The notes beneath the pieces are model-generated. The model worked only from the letters and a program-made list of their open reading frames with translations, was not told where the DNA came from and made no database searches. Shown piece by piece: positions 37,522 to 45,782 of a stretch of 64,000 nucleotides of DNA. Numbering within the stretch: the stretch's first letter is position 1; every line of letters starts with the position of its first letter. The position numbers were made by a program, and so were the translations under genes. This DNA comes from Bacteroidales bacterium (GTDB lineage Bacteria > Bacteroidota > Bacteroidia > Bacteroidales > P3), in the NCBI GenBank assembly GCA_017429685.1, contig JAFROL010000020.1, forward strand, positions 116,624-180,623, read 5' to 3'.

Positions 37522-38352
37522 TCAATTTGTTTTATTTATTTCGTTAATTAGAGCCAGCTGCATTTCTGTGCCCTTCAGGCGGATGGTGTTGAGCCAGTCC
37601 TCGACGACGAAGCCCAATGCTGTGCGATGTGAGGATACCTTTTGGTTGGTGTTTTCATTATCGTCAATATAGGATATCAGTTTGTCCGTCAATATTGTAT
37701 CCGGCTTAGCAAAAGTCATTTGGCCTCCATTGCAAACCGACGGCAACGAATTGTCAGGACATATCGGCTCGGTTTCATCATAGTCATCATAATATGATAT
37801 AAGCTGGTCTGTTTCAACTAAATGAACATCGAAGTTTGTTTCGGTATTAACGTCGTCTACATTTTGATCCGCATCGGCCAGCAAATCTTTCTGGGGCACT
37901 GATTCCTTATGGATGACTCTATTTGCAACTTTCTTTCTGATAGGTGTAATATTTTGAATTACAGATGAATCATTCGTTTTATTTAAAGAATGGATTAAAG
38001 TCTTTTTCTGGATTTCCTCGTCATCGGATTGGGCTATAAAAACATTGTCTTGATTGTTGTTATTCAACATTAAATGCAATGCGAAGCTGGCGAGCAACAC
38101 AAAGCAGGCTGCTGCCGACGTGCCGAAAAGTATCCATCTGCGGCTAGCGGAATGATGCTTCAGCTTCTCCCTGTCGGGAAACGTCGTGTCGCTGTAGGCC
38201 GGTACACGCAAATCGGGGTCGTAGAGGTCTGCCATCTCACGCCATTCGGCGTTCTTTGCCAGCAGCTTTTCCACCCGCTCGCGTTCGTCGGCATCCAGCA
38301 GACCCTCCTTGTACCTGAAAATCATTAGTTCTATGTTCTCGTCTGTCAACAT
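37522..38352 (-). CDS. Anti-sigma factor-like membrane protein
   Basis: The 276-residue protein follows the ECF sigma gene by 12 bases. Residues 1-70 are an acidic-basic helical cytoplasmic part (RYKEGLLDADERERVEKLLAKNAEWREMADLY), the typical sigma-binding form. One membrane helix lies at about 71-95 (RRWILFGTSAAACFVLLASFAL). Residues 100-276 are a polar, probably disordered periplasmic part. It would hold the ECF sigma factor inactive at the membrane. The call rests on topology and operon order; the periplasmic part has no recognised domain. Confidence 0.83.
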   Translation of the reverse strand: MLTDENIELMIFRYKEGLLDADERERVEKLLAKNAEWREMADLYDPDLRVPAYSDTTFPDREKLKHHSASRRWILFGTSAAACFVLLASFALHLMLNNNNQDNVFIAQSDDEEIQKKTLIHSLNKTNDSSVIQNITPIRKKVANRVIHKESVPQKDLLADADQNVDDVNTETNFDVHLVETDQLISYYDDYDETEPICPDNSLPSVCNGGQMTFAKPDTILTDKLISYIDDNENTNQKVSSHRTALGFVVEDWLNTIRLKGTEMQLALINEINKTN

Positions 38353-38364
38353 TACGGTAGTTTA

Positions 38365-38862
38365 TTATGCTTTAATATTCATTTTTAGAAGTATCTCTTT
38401 CATTTTCAACCTTGCTCTGAAGACGGTCACCTGCACTGTGTTGTACTTTTCGCCCGTCATTTCTGCAATTTCCTTATAGTCATAGCCTTCTATGTCGTGC
38501 AATGTCAAAAGGCTTCTTTGTTCGAGCGTCAGCATCGCCATTGCCTTTTCGAGCGATTCCTGCAGGTCGAAGCTTGCAACGGGGTCATATCCTTCGCCAT
38601 TAAACATAGCCGACTCATCCCTGTATTTGCTGTCGACCGCGTCGTGGCGCCACCGGTCCTGCAACCTGCGTTTGACCACTACAAGCAGGAAGCGTCGCGC
38701 CTGTTCAATCCCGTCCACACCCTTGCACTGTTTCCACAACGTGGCGAATGCATCCTGAACGGCATCTTCGGCATATTCCGCTATGCCACAGCAACGTAGC
38801 GCGTAGCGGTACACACCGTCAGACAGCTTGTCGACAACTTCGTTATATTCGCCTTCAGTCAA
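38365..38862 (-). CDS. ECF-type RNA polymerase sigma factor
   Basis: The 165-residue protein has sigma region 2 (YAEDAVQDAFATLWKQ near 30) and region 4 with a helix-turn-helix (LTLEQRSLLTLHDIEGYDYKEIAEMTGEKYNTVQVTVFRAR, 110-152). It lacks regions 1 and 3, as in ECF factors. It leads a minus-strand operon of sigma, anti-sigma, outer-membrane-like protein and DUF2807 protein. A -7 box lies 52 bases upstream. It probably regulates its own operon; the signal is unknown. Confidence 0.93.
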   Translation of the reverse strand: MTEGEYNEVVDKLSDGVYRYALRCCGIAEYAEDAVQDAFATLWKQCKGVDGIEQARRFLLVVVKRRLQDRWRHDAVDSKYRDESAMFNGEGYDPVASFDLQESLEKAMAMLTLEQRSLLTLHDIEGYDYKEIAEMTGEKYNTVQVTVFRARLKMKEILLKMNIKA

Positions 38863-38913
38863 TGGTCAATACTGTTTTTTATGTTTCCTTTTGTTATATA
38901 TCGTTTCAAATCC

Positions 38914-38921
38914 CAAAAATA
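38914..38921 (-). promoter_or_regulatory. -7 box of the ECF sigma operon
   Basis: TATTTTTG on the minus strand, 52 bases before the sigma gene start, in the divergent region shared with the LtaS-like gene. Confidence 0.5.
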
Positions 38922-38945
38922 ATACATCTTTCAAAAAAAAAATTG

Positions 38946-38953
38946 TATTTTTG
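38946..38953 (+). promoter_or_regulatory. -7 box of the LtaS-like gene
   Basis: TATTTTTG lies 41 bases before the ATG at 38995 and is divergent from the ECF operon box. No -33 element is obvious. Confidence 0.5.
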
Positions 38954-38994
38954 TAAATTCTTTGTTCTGGAAAATACAATATAACCTACTGACA

Positions 38995-40956
38995 ATGAAA
39001 TCACGACTGCTTTTTCTGCTACGTCTGTTTATAACTCTGCTGCTCATTTTTGCCACACAAAAGGTTGTCTTTATGCTCGTCAACATAGGCCACGCCGATG
39101 GTGCCCCATTTGGCCAGTGCGCTGCAGCCATCTGGCACGGAATGCGGCTCGACACAGTGGCGGCAGCGTATCTGCTTATCATCCCCACACTTACAACACT
39201 ACTCACACTCCTTTTCGAGCCTCGTTCGCAGAAAGCGGAAAGCGATTTTGACGCGTTAGCCACTAACACATTAACACATTCACACATTAACACACTCTTC
39301 AAAGTCTATTTCGTCATCGTCGCCATTCTGATGGCTCTGGCCTTTGCTGCCGACGTTGTGCTATATTATTTCTGGGGTGCCAAAATCGACGCTAACGACT
39401 TGATATATGCTGCAAAGCCAAAAGAAATGCTGGCCAGCCTGCAGTGGTGGACCATTCCGATCGGGGCATTGGCTATAGGTCTGCTCGTGTGGCACTATAT
39501 CCGCCGCCTGTTCCACACGATGGAGGTACGGACCAAAACCGAGGCAATGAGGTCGAGATGGTACGCCTTGCTCTACATCCCTTTGGCAGCGCTGATATTC
39601 CTCGGAATGAGGGGCGGAATCAGCGAGTCAACTGCTAATCCTTCGTATGCCTATTTCTCGAAGCATCAGTTCTGTAACCACGCTGCTTTAAACCCTCTCT
39701 TTAATATCATTCATTCGATGTTCAAGACCGAGGACCTTGCCAAACGGTTTGTATACTACGACGACAACGAGGTCGACGAATTCGCCGATGCATTCTTCGC
39801 CACCGACGGCAATGTCACAGACACGCTGCTGACCAATCCGCAGCCGGACATTCTTTTGATAGTGTGGGAAAGCGGCGGGTCGAACATCACGATGGTCGAT
39901 TCGGTGGCTCCGAACCTGAATCGATATGCCGACGAAGGGGTTTATTTCTCAAACTGTTACGCCAACAATTTCCGCACCGACCGTGGCTTGGTGTCGCTCC
40001 TCAGCGGATGGATGGGCCTGCCGACGACATCGCTGATGAAAATGAGCGAAAAATGCGCGCAGCTGCCATCGCTTGCCTCATCCTTCGCCAGACGGGGCTA
40101 CGAAACGCGGTTTGTCTATGGTGGCGACGTCGATTTCACAAATATGCGAGGCTATCTGCTTGAAACTGGATACCAAACTGTTGAAGGCTCCGAGGCTTTC
40201 CCGCACAGCCGTAGCAAGAGCAGCTGGGGCGCCCCCGACGCCTACACGTTGCTGCCCTCGGTGCTTGCGGATGGACACACCACAAGTCAGACGCATCCAT
40301 TTTTCACTACCATACTGACACTCAGCAGCCACGAGCCGTGGACCGTACCGATGCAACACCTGTCCGACAGCCGCCAGAACGCCTTTGCCTACACCGATTC
40401 CTGCATCGGTGTGCTTGTCGACAGCCTGCGCAATATGCCGATATGGGACAACCTGCTGATAATCATTACTCCCGACCACGGTGTGCCTCTCAGCGCATCG
40501 CAATCGACCAGCGATCCGTCGGTGGCGCACATTCCGATGGTGTGGACCGGCGGAGCGGTGCGAGGACACAAAACCGTCGACGCAATGATGATGCAGAGCG
40601 ACATCGCAGCGACGCTGCTGGCACAGACGGGCTTGTCTGCAAGCCATTTCCCGTTCAGCCGCAACGTGCTGTCGCCCAGGTTTTCCGATTCGCGTCCGAT
40701 GGTGCTCCACTGCTTCAAGAACGGCTGCAACCTAATCGACAGCACAGGCATTACCCGTTTCGAATGCGCCGACGGCAACACCACGGTGGTAGGCGGCAAT
40801 CCTTCGGCCGACCATCCGCAAATCATCAAAAAGCTGCTGCAATACACCTATCGCAAAACAGCAGGACTCAGTAAGTTGAAAACGGAAAGCGGAGAGCGGA
40901 AAGCGGAAAGCGGAAAGCGAGGCTGCCGCGTCAGCACTAACACATTAACAAATTAA
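38995..40956 (+). CDS. LTA synthase-like sulfatase-fold membrane enzyme
   Basis: The start is ATG 38995, at the beginning of the first membrane helix. The 653-residue protein has five N-terminal helices (to about residue 215) and an extracytoplasmic alkaline-phosphatase-fold domain (about 280-620). Catalytic features are DILLIVWESGGSN (metal ligand), the presumed Thr nucleophile near 328 in NNFRTDRGLVSLLSGW, and ITPDHGVPL. In Bacteroidota such proteins are likely phosphoglycerol or phosphoethanolamine transferases acting on envelope glycans or lipids. Residues about 78-101 ([19 protein letters not shown]) and the last 22 are translated intergenic-type repeats. A terminator-free repeat spacer leads to the nitroreductase gene. 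Confidence 0.87.
   Translation: MKSRLLFLLRLFITLLLIFATQKVVFMLVNIGHADGAPFGQCAAAIWHGMRLDTVAAAYLLIIPTLTTLLTLLFEPRSQKAESDFDALATNTLTHSHINTLFKVYFVIVAILMALAFAADVVLYYFWGAKIDANDLIYAAKPKEMLASLQWWTIPIGALAIGLLVWHYIRRLFHTMEVRTKTEAMRSRWYALLYIPLAALIFLGMRGGISESTANPSYAYFSKHQFCNHAALNPLFNIIHSMFKTEDLAKRFVYYDDNEVDEFADAFFATDGNVTDTLLTNPQPDILLIVWESGGSNITMVDSVAPNLNRYADEGVYFSNCYANNFRTDRGLVSLLSGWMGLPTTSLMKMSEKCAQLPSLASSFARRGYETRFVYGGDVDFTNMRGYLLETGYQTVEGSEAFPHSRSKSSWGAPDAYTLLPSVLADGHTTSQTHPFFTTILTLSSHEPWTVPMQHLSDSRQNAFAYTDSCIGVLVDSLRNMPIWDNLLIIITPDHGVPLSASQSTSDPSVAHIPMVWTGGAVRGHKTVDAMMMQSDIAATLLAQTGLSASHFPFSRNVLSPRFSDSRPMVLHCFKNGCNLIDSTGITRFECADGNTTVVGGNPSADHPQIIKKLLQYTYRKTAGLSKLKTESGERKAESGKRGCRVSTNTLTN
39228..39295 (+). 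repeat. In-frame composite repeat inside the LtaS-like gene
   Basis: GCAGAAAGCGGAAAGCG, then GACGCGTTAGCCACTAACAC, then TTAACACATTCACACATTAAC: the same module order as the intergenic repeats at 40878 and 63540. It is translated without a stop between the second and third membrane helices. Confidence 0.85.
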
Positions 40957-40995
40957 CACATTAACAAATTAACACATTAACAAATTAACGCATTT
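40878..40995 (+). repeat. Composite repeat at the end of the LtaS-like gene
   Basis: AACGGAAAGCGGAGAGCGG units, then CCGCGTCAGCACTAAC, then four ACACATTAACAAATTA units. The stop codon of the LtaS-like gene (40954-40956) lies inside it and the next ATG follows 14 bases after it. Confidence 0.88.
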
Positions 40996-41008
40996 AAAAG
41001 ATATCAAT

Positions 41009-41665
41009 ATGAAAAAAAGAATTCTAACATTCGTCGCATTTGCGACAGTTCTGGCAGCCCTGACCACCTCGTGCTGCAGCAAGACCGACAACGAACAGCC
41101 TGTCGTCAGCAATGCCGATGCAACCATCAGCACCATTATGCAGCGCAAGAGCGTGCGTTCGTACAAAGACAGCACCATAGCCCCCGAGGTTATGGAGACC
41201 CTGCTTCGCGCCGCCGTAGCCGCTCCGTCGGGGATGGACGTGCGCCCGTGGCACATTGTTGTTATGACCGACAAGAGCAAATACGACGAGCTGTTTGCCG
41301 GCAACTTCAATATGGAGAAGTTCAAACAGTCGTCTGCTGTCGTCATTTTCTGTGCCGACACCACGGTGACGCGTCCTCCGCGCGAAAACCCCAACGCCCC
41401 TGCGGTCACATCGCCCAACCCGATCTGGCGTGACGATATGGGTGCCTGCACTGAGAATTTCCTCCTTGCCGCCGAAGCCTGCGGACTTGGCGCCGTGTGG
41501 ACGGCCTGCTATCCGTTCCACGACCGTATGGACCCCGTTGCGGCCTACCTGCAGCTGCCCGGCAACATAGTGCCTTACAGCATTGTGCCTGTGGGCTATC
41601 CTGCTGGCGACGAGCAGCCCAAGGACAAATGGGACGAGTCGCGAATTCATTTCGACAAATTCTGA
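41009..41665 (+). CDS. Lipoprotein nitroreductase-family protein
   Basis: The 218-residue protein starts with a lipoprotein signal (LTTSC, lipidation at Cys22 or the neighbouring Cys). A complete nitroreductase fold follows: MQRKSVRSYKDSTIAPEVMETLLRAAVAAPSG with the FMN-binding RKSVR, RPWHIVVM, GACTENFLLAAEACGLGAVW near 150 and VPVGYPAGDE. These flavoproteins reduce nitro or quinone compounds with NAD(P)H. A lipid-anchored form outside the cytoplasm would need another electron source, which is unusual. It is followed by a clear terminator. Confidence 0.9.
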   Translation: MKKRILTFVAFATVLAALTTSCCSKTDNEQPVVSNADATISTIMQRKSVRSYKDSTIAPEVMETLLRAAVAAPSGMDVRPWHIVVMTDKSKYDELFAGNFNMEKFKQSSAVVIFCADTTVTRPPRENPNAPAVTSPNPIWRDDMGACTENFLLAAEACGLGAVWTACYPFHDRMDPVAAYLQLPGNIVPYSIVPVGYPAGDEQPKDKWDESRIHFDKF

Positions 41666-41710
41666 GCCGACGGCTTAAGCTGTCGCACCGACGACAGCCT
41701 GATACAAATC

Positions 41711-41744
41711 GGGGCTGCTGGACAAATTCAGCAGCCCCGTTTTT
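41711..41744 (+). terminator. Terminator after the nitroreductase gene
   Basis: A perfect 10-bp stem GGGGCTGCTG (41711-41720) / CAGCAGCCCC (41729-41738) is followed by GTTTTT, 45 bases after the stop. Confidence 0.85.
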
Positions 41745-41850
41745 ATGTCGAGGTAATACGATTTTTCAATTATTTAATTAACAAATATTTATAACAAAAG
41801 ACTATCCTTCTGGCAAAGATGCGCCAACGAGGGACAGTCGTTGCATTTTT

Positions 41851-41933
41851 GCACACCGTTTTTATCCAGTTCTTATATCGTTCTTATATCGCGAATATAA
41901 GAACGATATAAGAACTGGATAAAAACGGTGTGC
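41851..41933. repeat. Long AT-rich palindrome, copy 2 (39-bp perfect arms)
   Basis: Arms 41851-41889 and 41895-41933 are perfect reverse complements around CGCGA. The inner 22 bases of each arm equal copy 1 at 5551. The outer part adds GCACACCGTTTTTATCC. It lies between two convergent genes; the region 41666-41968 otherwise holds only the terminator at 41711. Confidence 0.92.
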
Positions 41934-41968
41934 GAAAAGGGGGCACAGGTGGCATCGGGGAGCCGGTG

Positions 41969-44644
41969 TCAGACGGTCTTGCGCTTTTCCTCCACTTCGG
42001 CGGCGATCCAGCTTTTGGAGAGGTCGAAGAGATTGCCGATAGGCTGGCTAAGTTTTTCGACCAGGAGATGCGTGTTGTCCTGGTGCTCGATGCGTTCGAG
42101 CTGCAGGGCTATGTTGTTCCAGTCGTGGGTCGAGTCGAGGAGGGTGACGAAATTATAGAGGTCGAAGTTGTTGATAATCATATTGTCGATGCCTTCGGTC
42201 TCGATGCGCGAATGGGCTCTGGCGAGTTTGATTTCGCCGACTTCTTCGAGTACGTGGAGGTATTTTTCGTAGAGCACGTATTCGTTGAGGAGGAAGGCGA
42301 CGTCGCGGTCGCTGAGTTGGTTCCAGAGTGAGGTGGGCAGTGGGTTGGCGACAAAACGTCCGAGCATAAAGGAGCCGGCCTTGAGTCCGGACAGTTTTTG
42401 TGCGATGCAGATGTTGGCTGCTTTCTGGAAGAAATGCACTTTGCGGTTGGGGCTGAGGAGGTTGAAGACGCGCGACTGGTCGAGGTGGTCGCCCATCTTG
42501 CTCTGCAGCACCTGGCGAAGGTATAGGTCGGCATTGTCGCTGTACCAGTTGTTGACGATGTCGCGTGCCATATCCGACTTGTCCTGCAGGTCGCAGCGTA
42601 TGAGGCGCGCAAGCTTGTTGACGTCGGTGATGAAGGCGGCCTTGTCGGAGGTGACGATCTGCTGGTAGCGCAGGTAGGCGCGCTTCATTTCCTCGAAAAA
42701 GCCCACCTCTTCGGGCTCGAGCTTGACGGGCTGGTGGTTGAGGTATTTGGTGAAACGGGCGGGCTTGTAGGCTGCGGAGCCTTTGTAGATGCTCTGCTGC
42801 TTGGAGGAGATGGTTATCTTGTCGAGTTCGTTGATGACCATACCCGACTGGTTGACAAGGCTGTTGCCCTGCTTGCGGATGCCGTAGTTGTGGAGGTCCA
42901 TCAGCGCGGGGATGCCGTAGCCGCGACAGGCGGTGACGACGTGGATGGCCGCGGGCGACATACTGAGGATGGCGTCGAGCTCGCCGAGAGTGATGGTGTC
43001 CTCGGGCACGAAGCGTTCCTGGCAGAGACAGACGGAGACGCCGTTGCGTTTCAGCTCCTGGGCCTGCGACGCCGAGAAGCAGAGCGTGGCGGTGATGGCG
43101 GTGCGCGGCAGGACGCTGAGCCCCTTGCCGAAGAAGTCGAGCTGGGCCATCGAGCGGTCGTCGATGGAGTCGCTGACAATCTGCCGCAGGTGGTAGGGTT
43201 TGATGAGGGTCATCACGTCGTGTTCGCTTATCATACCGCGGTCGAGCAGGCTGATGGCGGAAACGAGGGCGGCGCGTCCGGTCATTTCGGACATATTGAG
43301 CTGAAGCACAGCGAAGAGGCTGATTTTGCGCGGTCGCGTTTCGACGGCGAACTCGATGGTGACGGGCGAATGGTGGCGCTGCTCGAGCGAGTCGAGCAGG
43401 GGGTCGAAATGGAAGACGGCGGGATAGAGAGTCTTTATCTGCTGTCGGTCGGTGTAGGCGATGTCGGTCGAGGTGACGTCGCCGGTCATAATCTCCTCAC
43501 CGAAGATGTTGCGATAGGTCTCGATCTGGCGTCCCTGGCCCGTGCGGCTGTGGTGGCTGTAGAGCACACCCGGGTAGGACTCCTCGTTGCCGATGGTCCA
43601 GACCATACGCTGCAGGATGAAGGAGGGGTAGGCCTGCTTGCCTTGCATAAAGGTGAGGATGAGGTCCTGGTTGTTGATGTAGAAATCGCGCACGTAGCGG
43701 ACCAGGCAGAGTGCCTGGTAGTGCGAGTCGGTTAGCAGGCGGCTGCCGTCGGGACGTGCGTCGGCGATGGCTTTTTCCATACTGTCGATGCGCTGGCACT
43801 GCTCGTCGGGCGTGAGCTCGATGTCGTTGCGATTGTATTTGCGCTCGATGCCGAGCATCTGGCAAAGCGAATGCAGTGTGCTGAGGTAGACGCGGTTGGC
43901 AGTGCCGACGCGCCGGCTGTCGAGGCCGTGGTAGGCTTGGCGTGTGACGCCGATATTGAGCAGCGTTGGCATCAGGCCTGGTATGTACTGCGGCATAGCG
44001 CAGCGGATGGCGAAAACGAGGGGACTGTGGCTGCTGCCGAGCTTGTAGCTGGTCATCACCTCGAGGTTGTGGATGGCCTGTTCGAGGAGTTCCTCGAGCC
44101 GTTCGGGCTGCTCGAAGGCTTTGGCGGTGAGGATGCAGAAGTCGGGGACGGGGTAGCAGTTGCGCGTCAGGTCGAGCAGCATACGTCCCTTGTAGCTTAT
44201 TTGCTCGTCGGTGAAATCGCCGTCGACGAGGGTGGTGATGAGCTCGTCGGAGTTGTAGAGCGGATGCTGGGCTACATAGTCTTTGCATTCCTGCCGGAAA
44301 TCCTGACGTATTTTTTCCAACTCGTCGATTTTGGTGGCTGCGGGTGCAGCACCGTTGTCGCAGAGAGAGGGTCCGAAGTGCTCGAGGAGCAGCATTTCGA
44401 GGTAGTGCTTCTGCGCGTCGCCGCGCTGGCGCATAAGGTAGTACATATCGTACCATCGCGGCGGAAACTCGTGTTGGCCGCTGTCGCCCTGAAGGGTGTA
44501 TATGACGGTGCCGGGCTTGTTGCCTTTGAGGGTGTTGTCCTTGTCGTCGATATTGCGGTTGAAGACTTCACGCCCCATATCGGCGTATTTTTTCACCATA
44601 AAATAGTTGGGGTAGCTGGCACGAATAAGGAAATCTTTTATCAT
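41969..44644 (-). CDS. PPDK-like phosphotransferase lacking the PEP/pyruvate barrel
   Basis: The 891-residue protein aligns by eye with pyruvate phosphate dikinase in its middle. SHSPLVFAIRCA with PGLMPTLLNIG near 205 matches the PPDK substrate block. ETYRNIFGEEIMTG near 375 matches the ATP-grasp GEYLxNAQGEDVVAG. GLSVLPRTAITATLCF near 508 leads into the swivelling domain, where H568 in AIHVVTACRGYG occupies the phosphohistidine position. The final 320 residues are helical and show no PEP-utilising barrel motifs. So ATP-to-histidine phosphorylation may remain while the acceptor differs, as in rifampin phosphotransferase-type enzymes. This is inference; the true substrate is unknown. The start ATG follows a TTAGGC-repeat leader. 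Confidence 0.75.
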   Translation of the reverse strand: MIKDFLIRASYPNYFMVKKYADMGREVFNRNIDDKDNTLKGNKPGTVIYTLQGDSGQHEFPPRWYDMYYLMRQRGDAQKHYLEMLLLEHFGPSLCDNGAAPAATKIDELEKIRQDFRQECKDYVAQHPLYNSDELITTLVDGDFTDEQISYKGRMLLDLTRNCYPVPDFCILTAKAFEQPERLEELLEQAIHNLEVMTSYKLGSSHSPLVFAIRCAMPQYIPGLMPTLLNIGVTRQAYHGLDSRRVGTANRVYLSTLHSLCQMLGIERKYNRNDIELTPDEQCQRIDSMEKAIADARPDGSRLLTDSHYQALCLVRYVRDFYINNQDLILTFMQGKQAYPSFILQRMVWTIGNEESYPGVLYSHHSRTGQGRQIETYRNIFGEEIMTGDVTSTDIAYTDRQQIKTLYPAVFHFDPLLDSLEQRHHSPVTIEFAVETRPRKISLFAVLQLNMSEMTGRAALVSAISLLDRGMISEHDVMTLIKPYHLRQIVSDSIDDRSMAQLDFFGKGLSVLPRTAITATLCFSASQAQELKRNGVSVCLCQERFVPEDTITLGELDAILSMSPAAIHVVTACRGYGIPALMDLHNYGIRKQGNSLVNQSGMVINELDKITISSKQQSIYKGSAAYKPARFTKYLNHQPVKLEPEEVGFFEEMKRAYLRYQQIVTSDKAAFITDVNKLARLIRCDLQDKSDMARDIVNNWYSDNADLYLRQVLQSKMGDHLDQSRVFNLLSPNRKVHFFQKAANICIAQKLSGLKAGSFMLGRFVANPLPTSLWNQLSDRDVAFLLNEYVLYEKYLHVLEEVGEIKLARAHSRIETEGIDNMIINNFDLYNFVTLLDSTHDWNNIALQLERIEHQDNTHLLVEKLSQPIGNLFDLSKSWIAAEVEEKRKTV

Positions 44645-44663
44645 TGTGGAGTTGTTATTTTTT

Positions 44664-44702
44664 TAGGCCGGTTAGGCAGATTAGGCGGGTTAGGCAGATT
44701 AT
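44664..44702. repeat. TTAGGC tandem repeat
   Basis: Four units of TTAGGCNGR (11-12 bases) fill the leader of the PPDK-like gene, between it and the S41 peptidase gene. Confidence 0.7.
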
Positions 44703-44711
44703 TTGTTTCCT

Positions 44712-44749
44712 GTGACTTGTGAAATGAGCGCGCTCGTTTCACTGGTCAC
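44712..44749 (-). repeat. 38-bp palindrome at the S41 peptidase stop codon
   Basis: The sequence is nearly self-complementary over 38 bases with centre GAGCGCGCTC (one mismatch, two wobbles). It overlaps the stop codon of the S41 gene and is homologous to 29041-29078 after dapF, in the same sense relative to the gene. Confidence 0.8.
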
Positions 44750-45782
44750 TTGTCACTATTATCAGCGATGCGGCGCTGTCGATGATGTTGTCGCGGTGGA
44801 GGGCAACGGCAGTGGGGTCGAGCAGGACGAGGTGGTCGGGCGGGACGCCGTTTTCGTAGTTGACGCCGTCGGTAGCGATGGTTCGCGTGACGCCGAAACG
44901 GTAGTGCCAGCCGTTGGGCAGCGCGCCGCCAGCGGGTACGGCGAGTCCGCCCGCAGTGGTGTCGCCCATCACGACGACATTGTCGTAGGTCTTGAGGCTC
45001 AGCGCAAAGCTGGAGGCGGCGCTGTAGCATCCGCGGTCGGTGAGGAGGACGAAGGGTTTGGTGTAGGGCTCCACACCGTCATTGTCCGGAGCAAAAACCG
45101 CCGTGGGCTGCGAAAAGTCGCTGTGGCCCGGTCCGTTTTTGATTTGGGTTGAGTAGAGCATCTGGCCTCGGGATGGCAGCAGTTTCATTATGTTCCATTC
45201 GTTCTGGATGACGCCGCCACCGTTCTGCCTGATGTCGAAGACAATGCCTTTGGCGTCGGGGAACCGGTCGATGACGGTCTGAAGCTGGTGCGTAGAGGCG
45301 CTGTTGCTGAAAGAACTGTAGCGGATGTAGAGCACCTGTCCGTCGGCAATGGTGTTGTAGGCAAAGCCGCCCGTGGTGTGGTGGTCGGCTCGCAGGTAGG
45401 TGAGGGCCACGGTGTTGAGGTCGAAATTGCCGCCGGCGTAGCGCTGCAGGAAGATGGCCTCGCTGCTGGCGACGTCGCTGTTGCCCCACAGGTTGACGTG
45501 GCCGTCGTCGAGGCTCGATAGGAGCTTGCGCAAGACGGCGAACAGGCTATCGTCGGACATCGCGTCGTAGACCTGTGGACGCAGGCTGTCGTAGAGGTCG
45601 GCCCAGTCGACATCCTTGACGTCGAACAGCGAGTAACGCTCGTCGACCTGGGTCCAGAGATAGTCGAACGTGGCGACAGGTGATGCATCGGCGTCGCCGG
45701 GCATAAACGCCTTTTCGCATCCCGCGAAAAGCAGGACTGAAAAAACGCTGCATATCAGTCTATTTCTGTTATTCTTGACCAT
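44739..45782 (-). CDS. S41 family (C-terminal processing-like) peptidase lipoprotein
   Basis: The 347-residue protein has a lipoprotein signal (LLFAGC, Cys22), an N-terminal helical cap, and an S41 catalytic core: LDDGHVNLW near 91, VFDIRQNGGG near 181 and the nucleophile Ser254 in DRGCYSAASSFAL. A normal PDZ domain is not obvious. It overlaps the upstream outer-membrane-like gene by 28 bases, so the two are translated together. The last five residues (VTSDQ) and the stop come from a GTGACCAGTGA repeat module. Confidence 0.9.
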   Translation of the reverse strand: MVKNNRNRLICSVFSVLLFAGCEKAFMPGDADASPVATFDYLWTQVDERYSLFDVKDVDWADLYDSLRPQVYDAMSDDSLFAVLRKLLSSLDDGHVNLWGNSDVASSEAIFLQRYAGGNFDLNTVALTYLRADHHTTGGFAYNTIADGQVLYIRYSSFSNSASTHQLQTVIDRFPDAKGIVFDIRQNGGGVIQNEWNIMKLLPSRGQMLYSTQIKNGPGHSDFSQPTAVFAPDNDGVEPYTKPFVLLTDRGCYSAASSFALSLKTYDNVVVMGDTTAGGLAVPAGGALPNGWHYRFGVTRTIATDGVNYENGVPPDHLVLLDPTAVALHRDNIIDSAASLIIVTSDQ

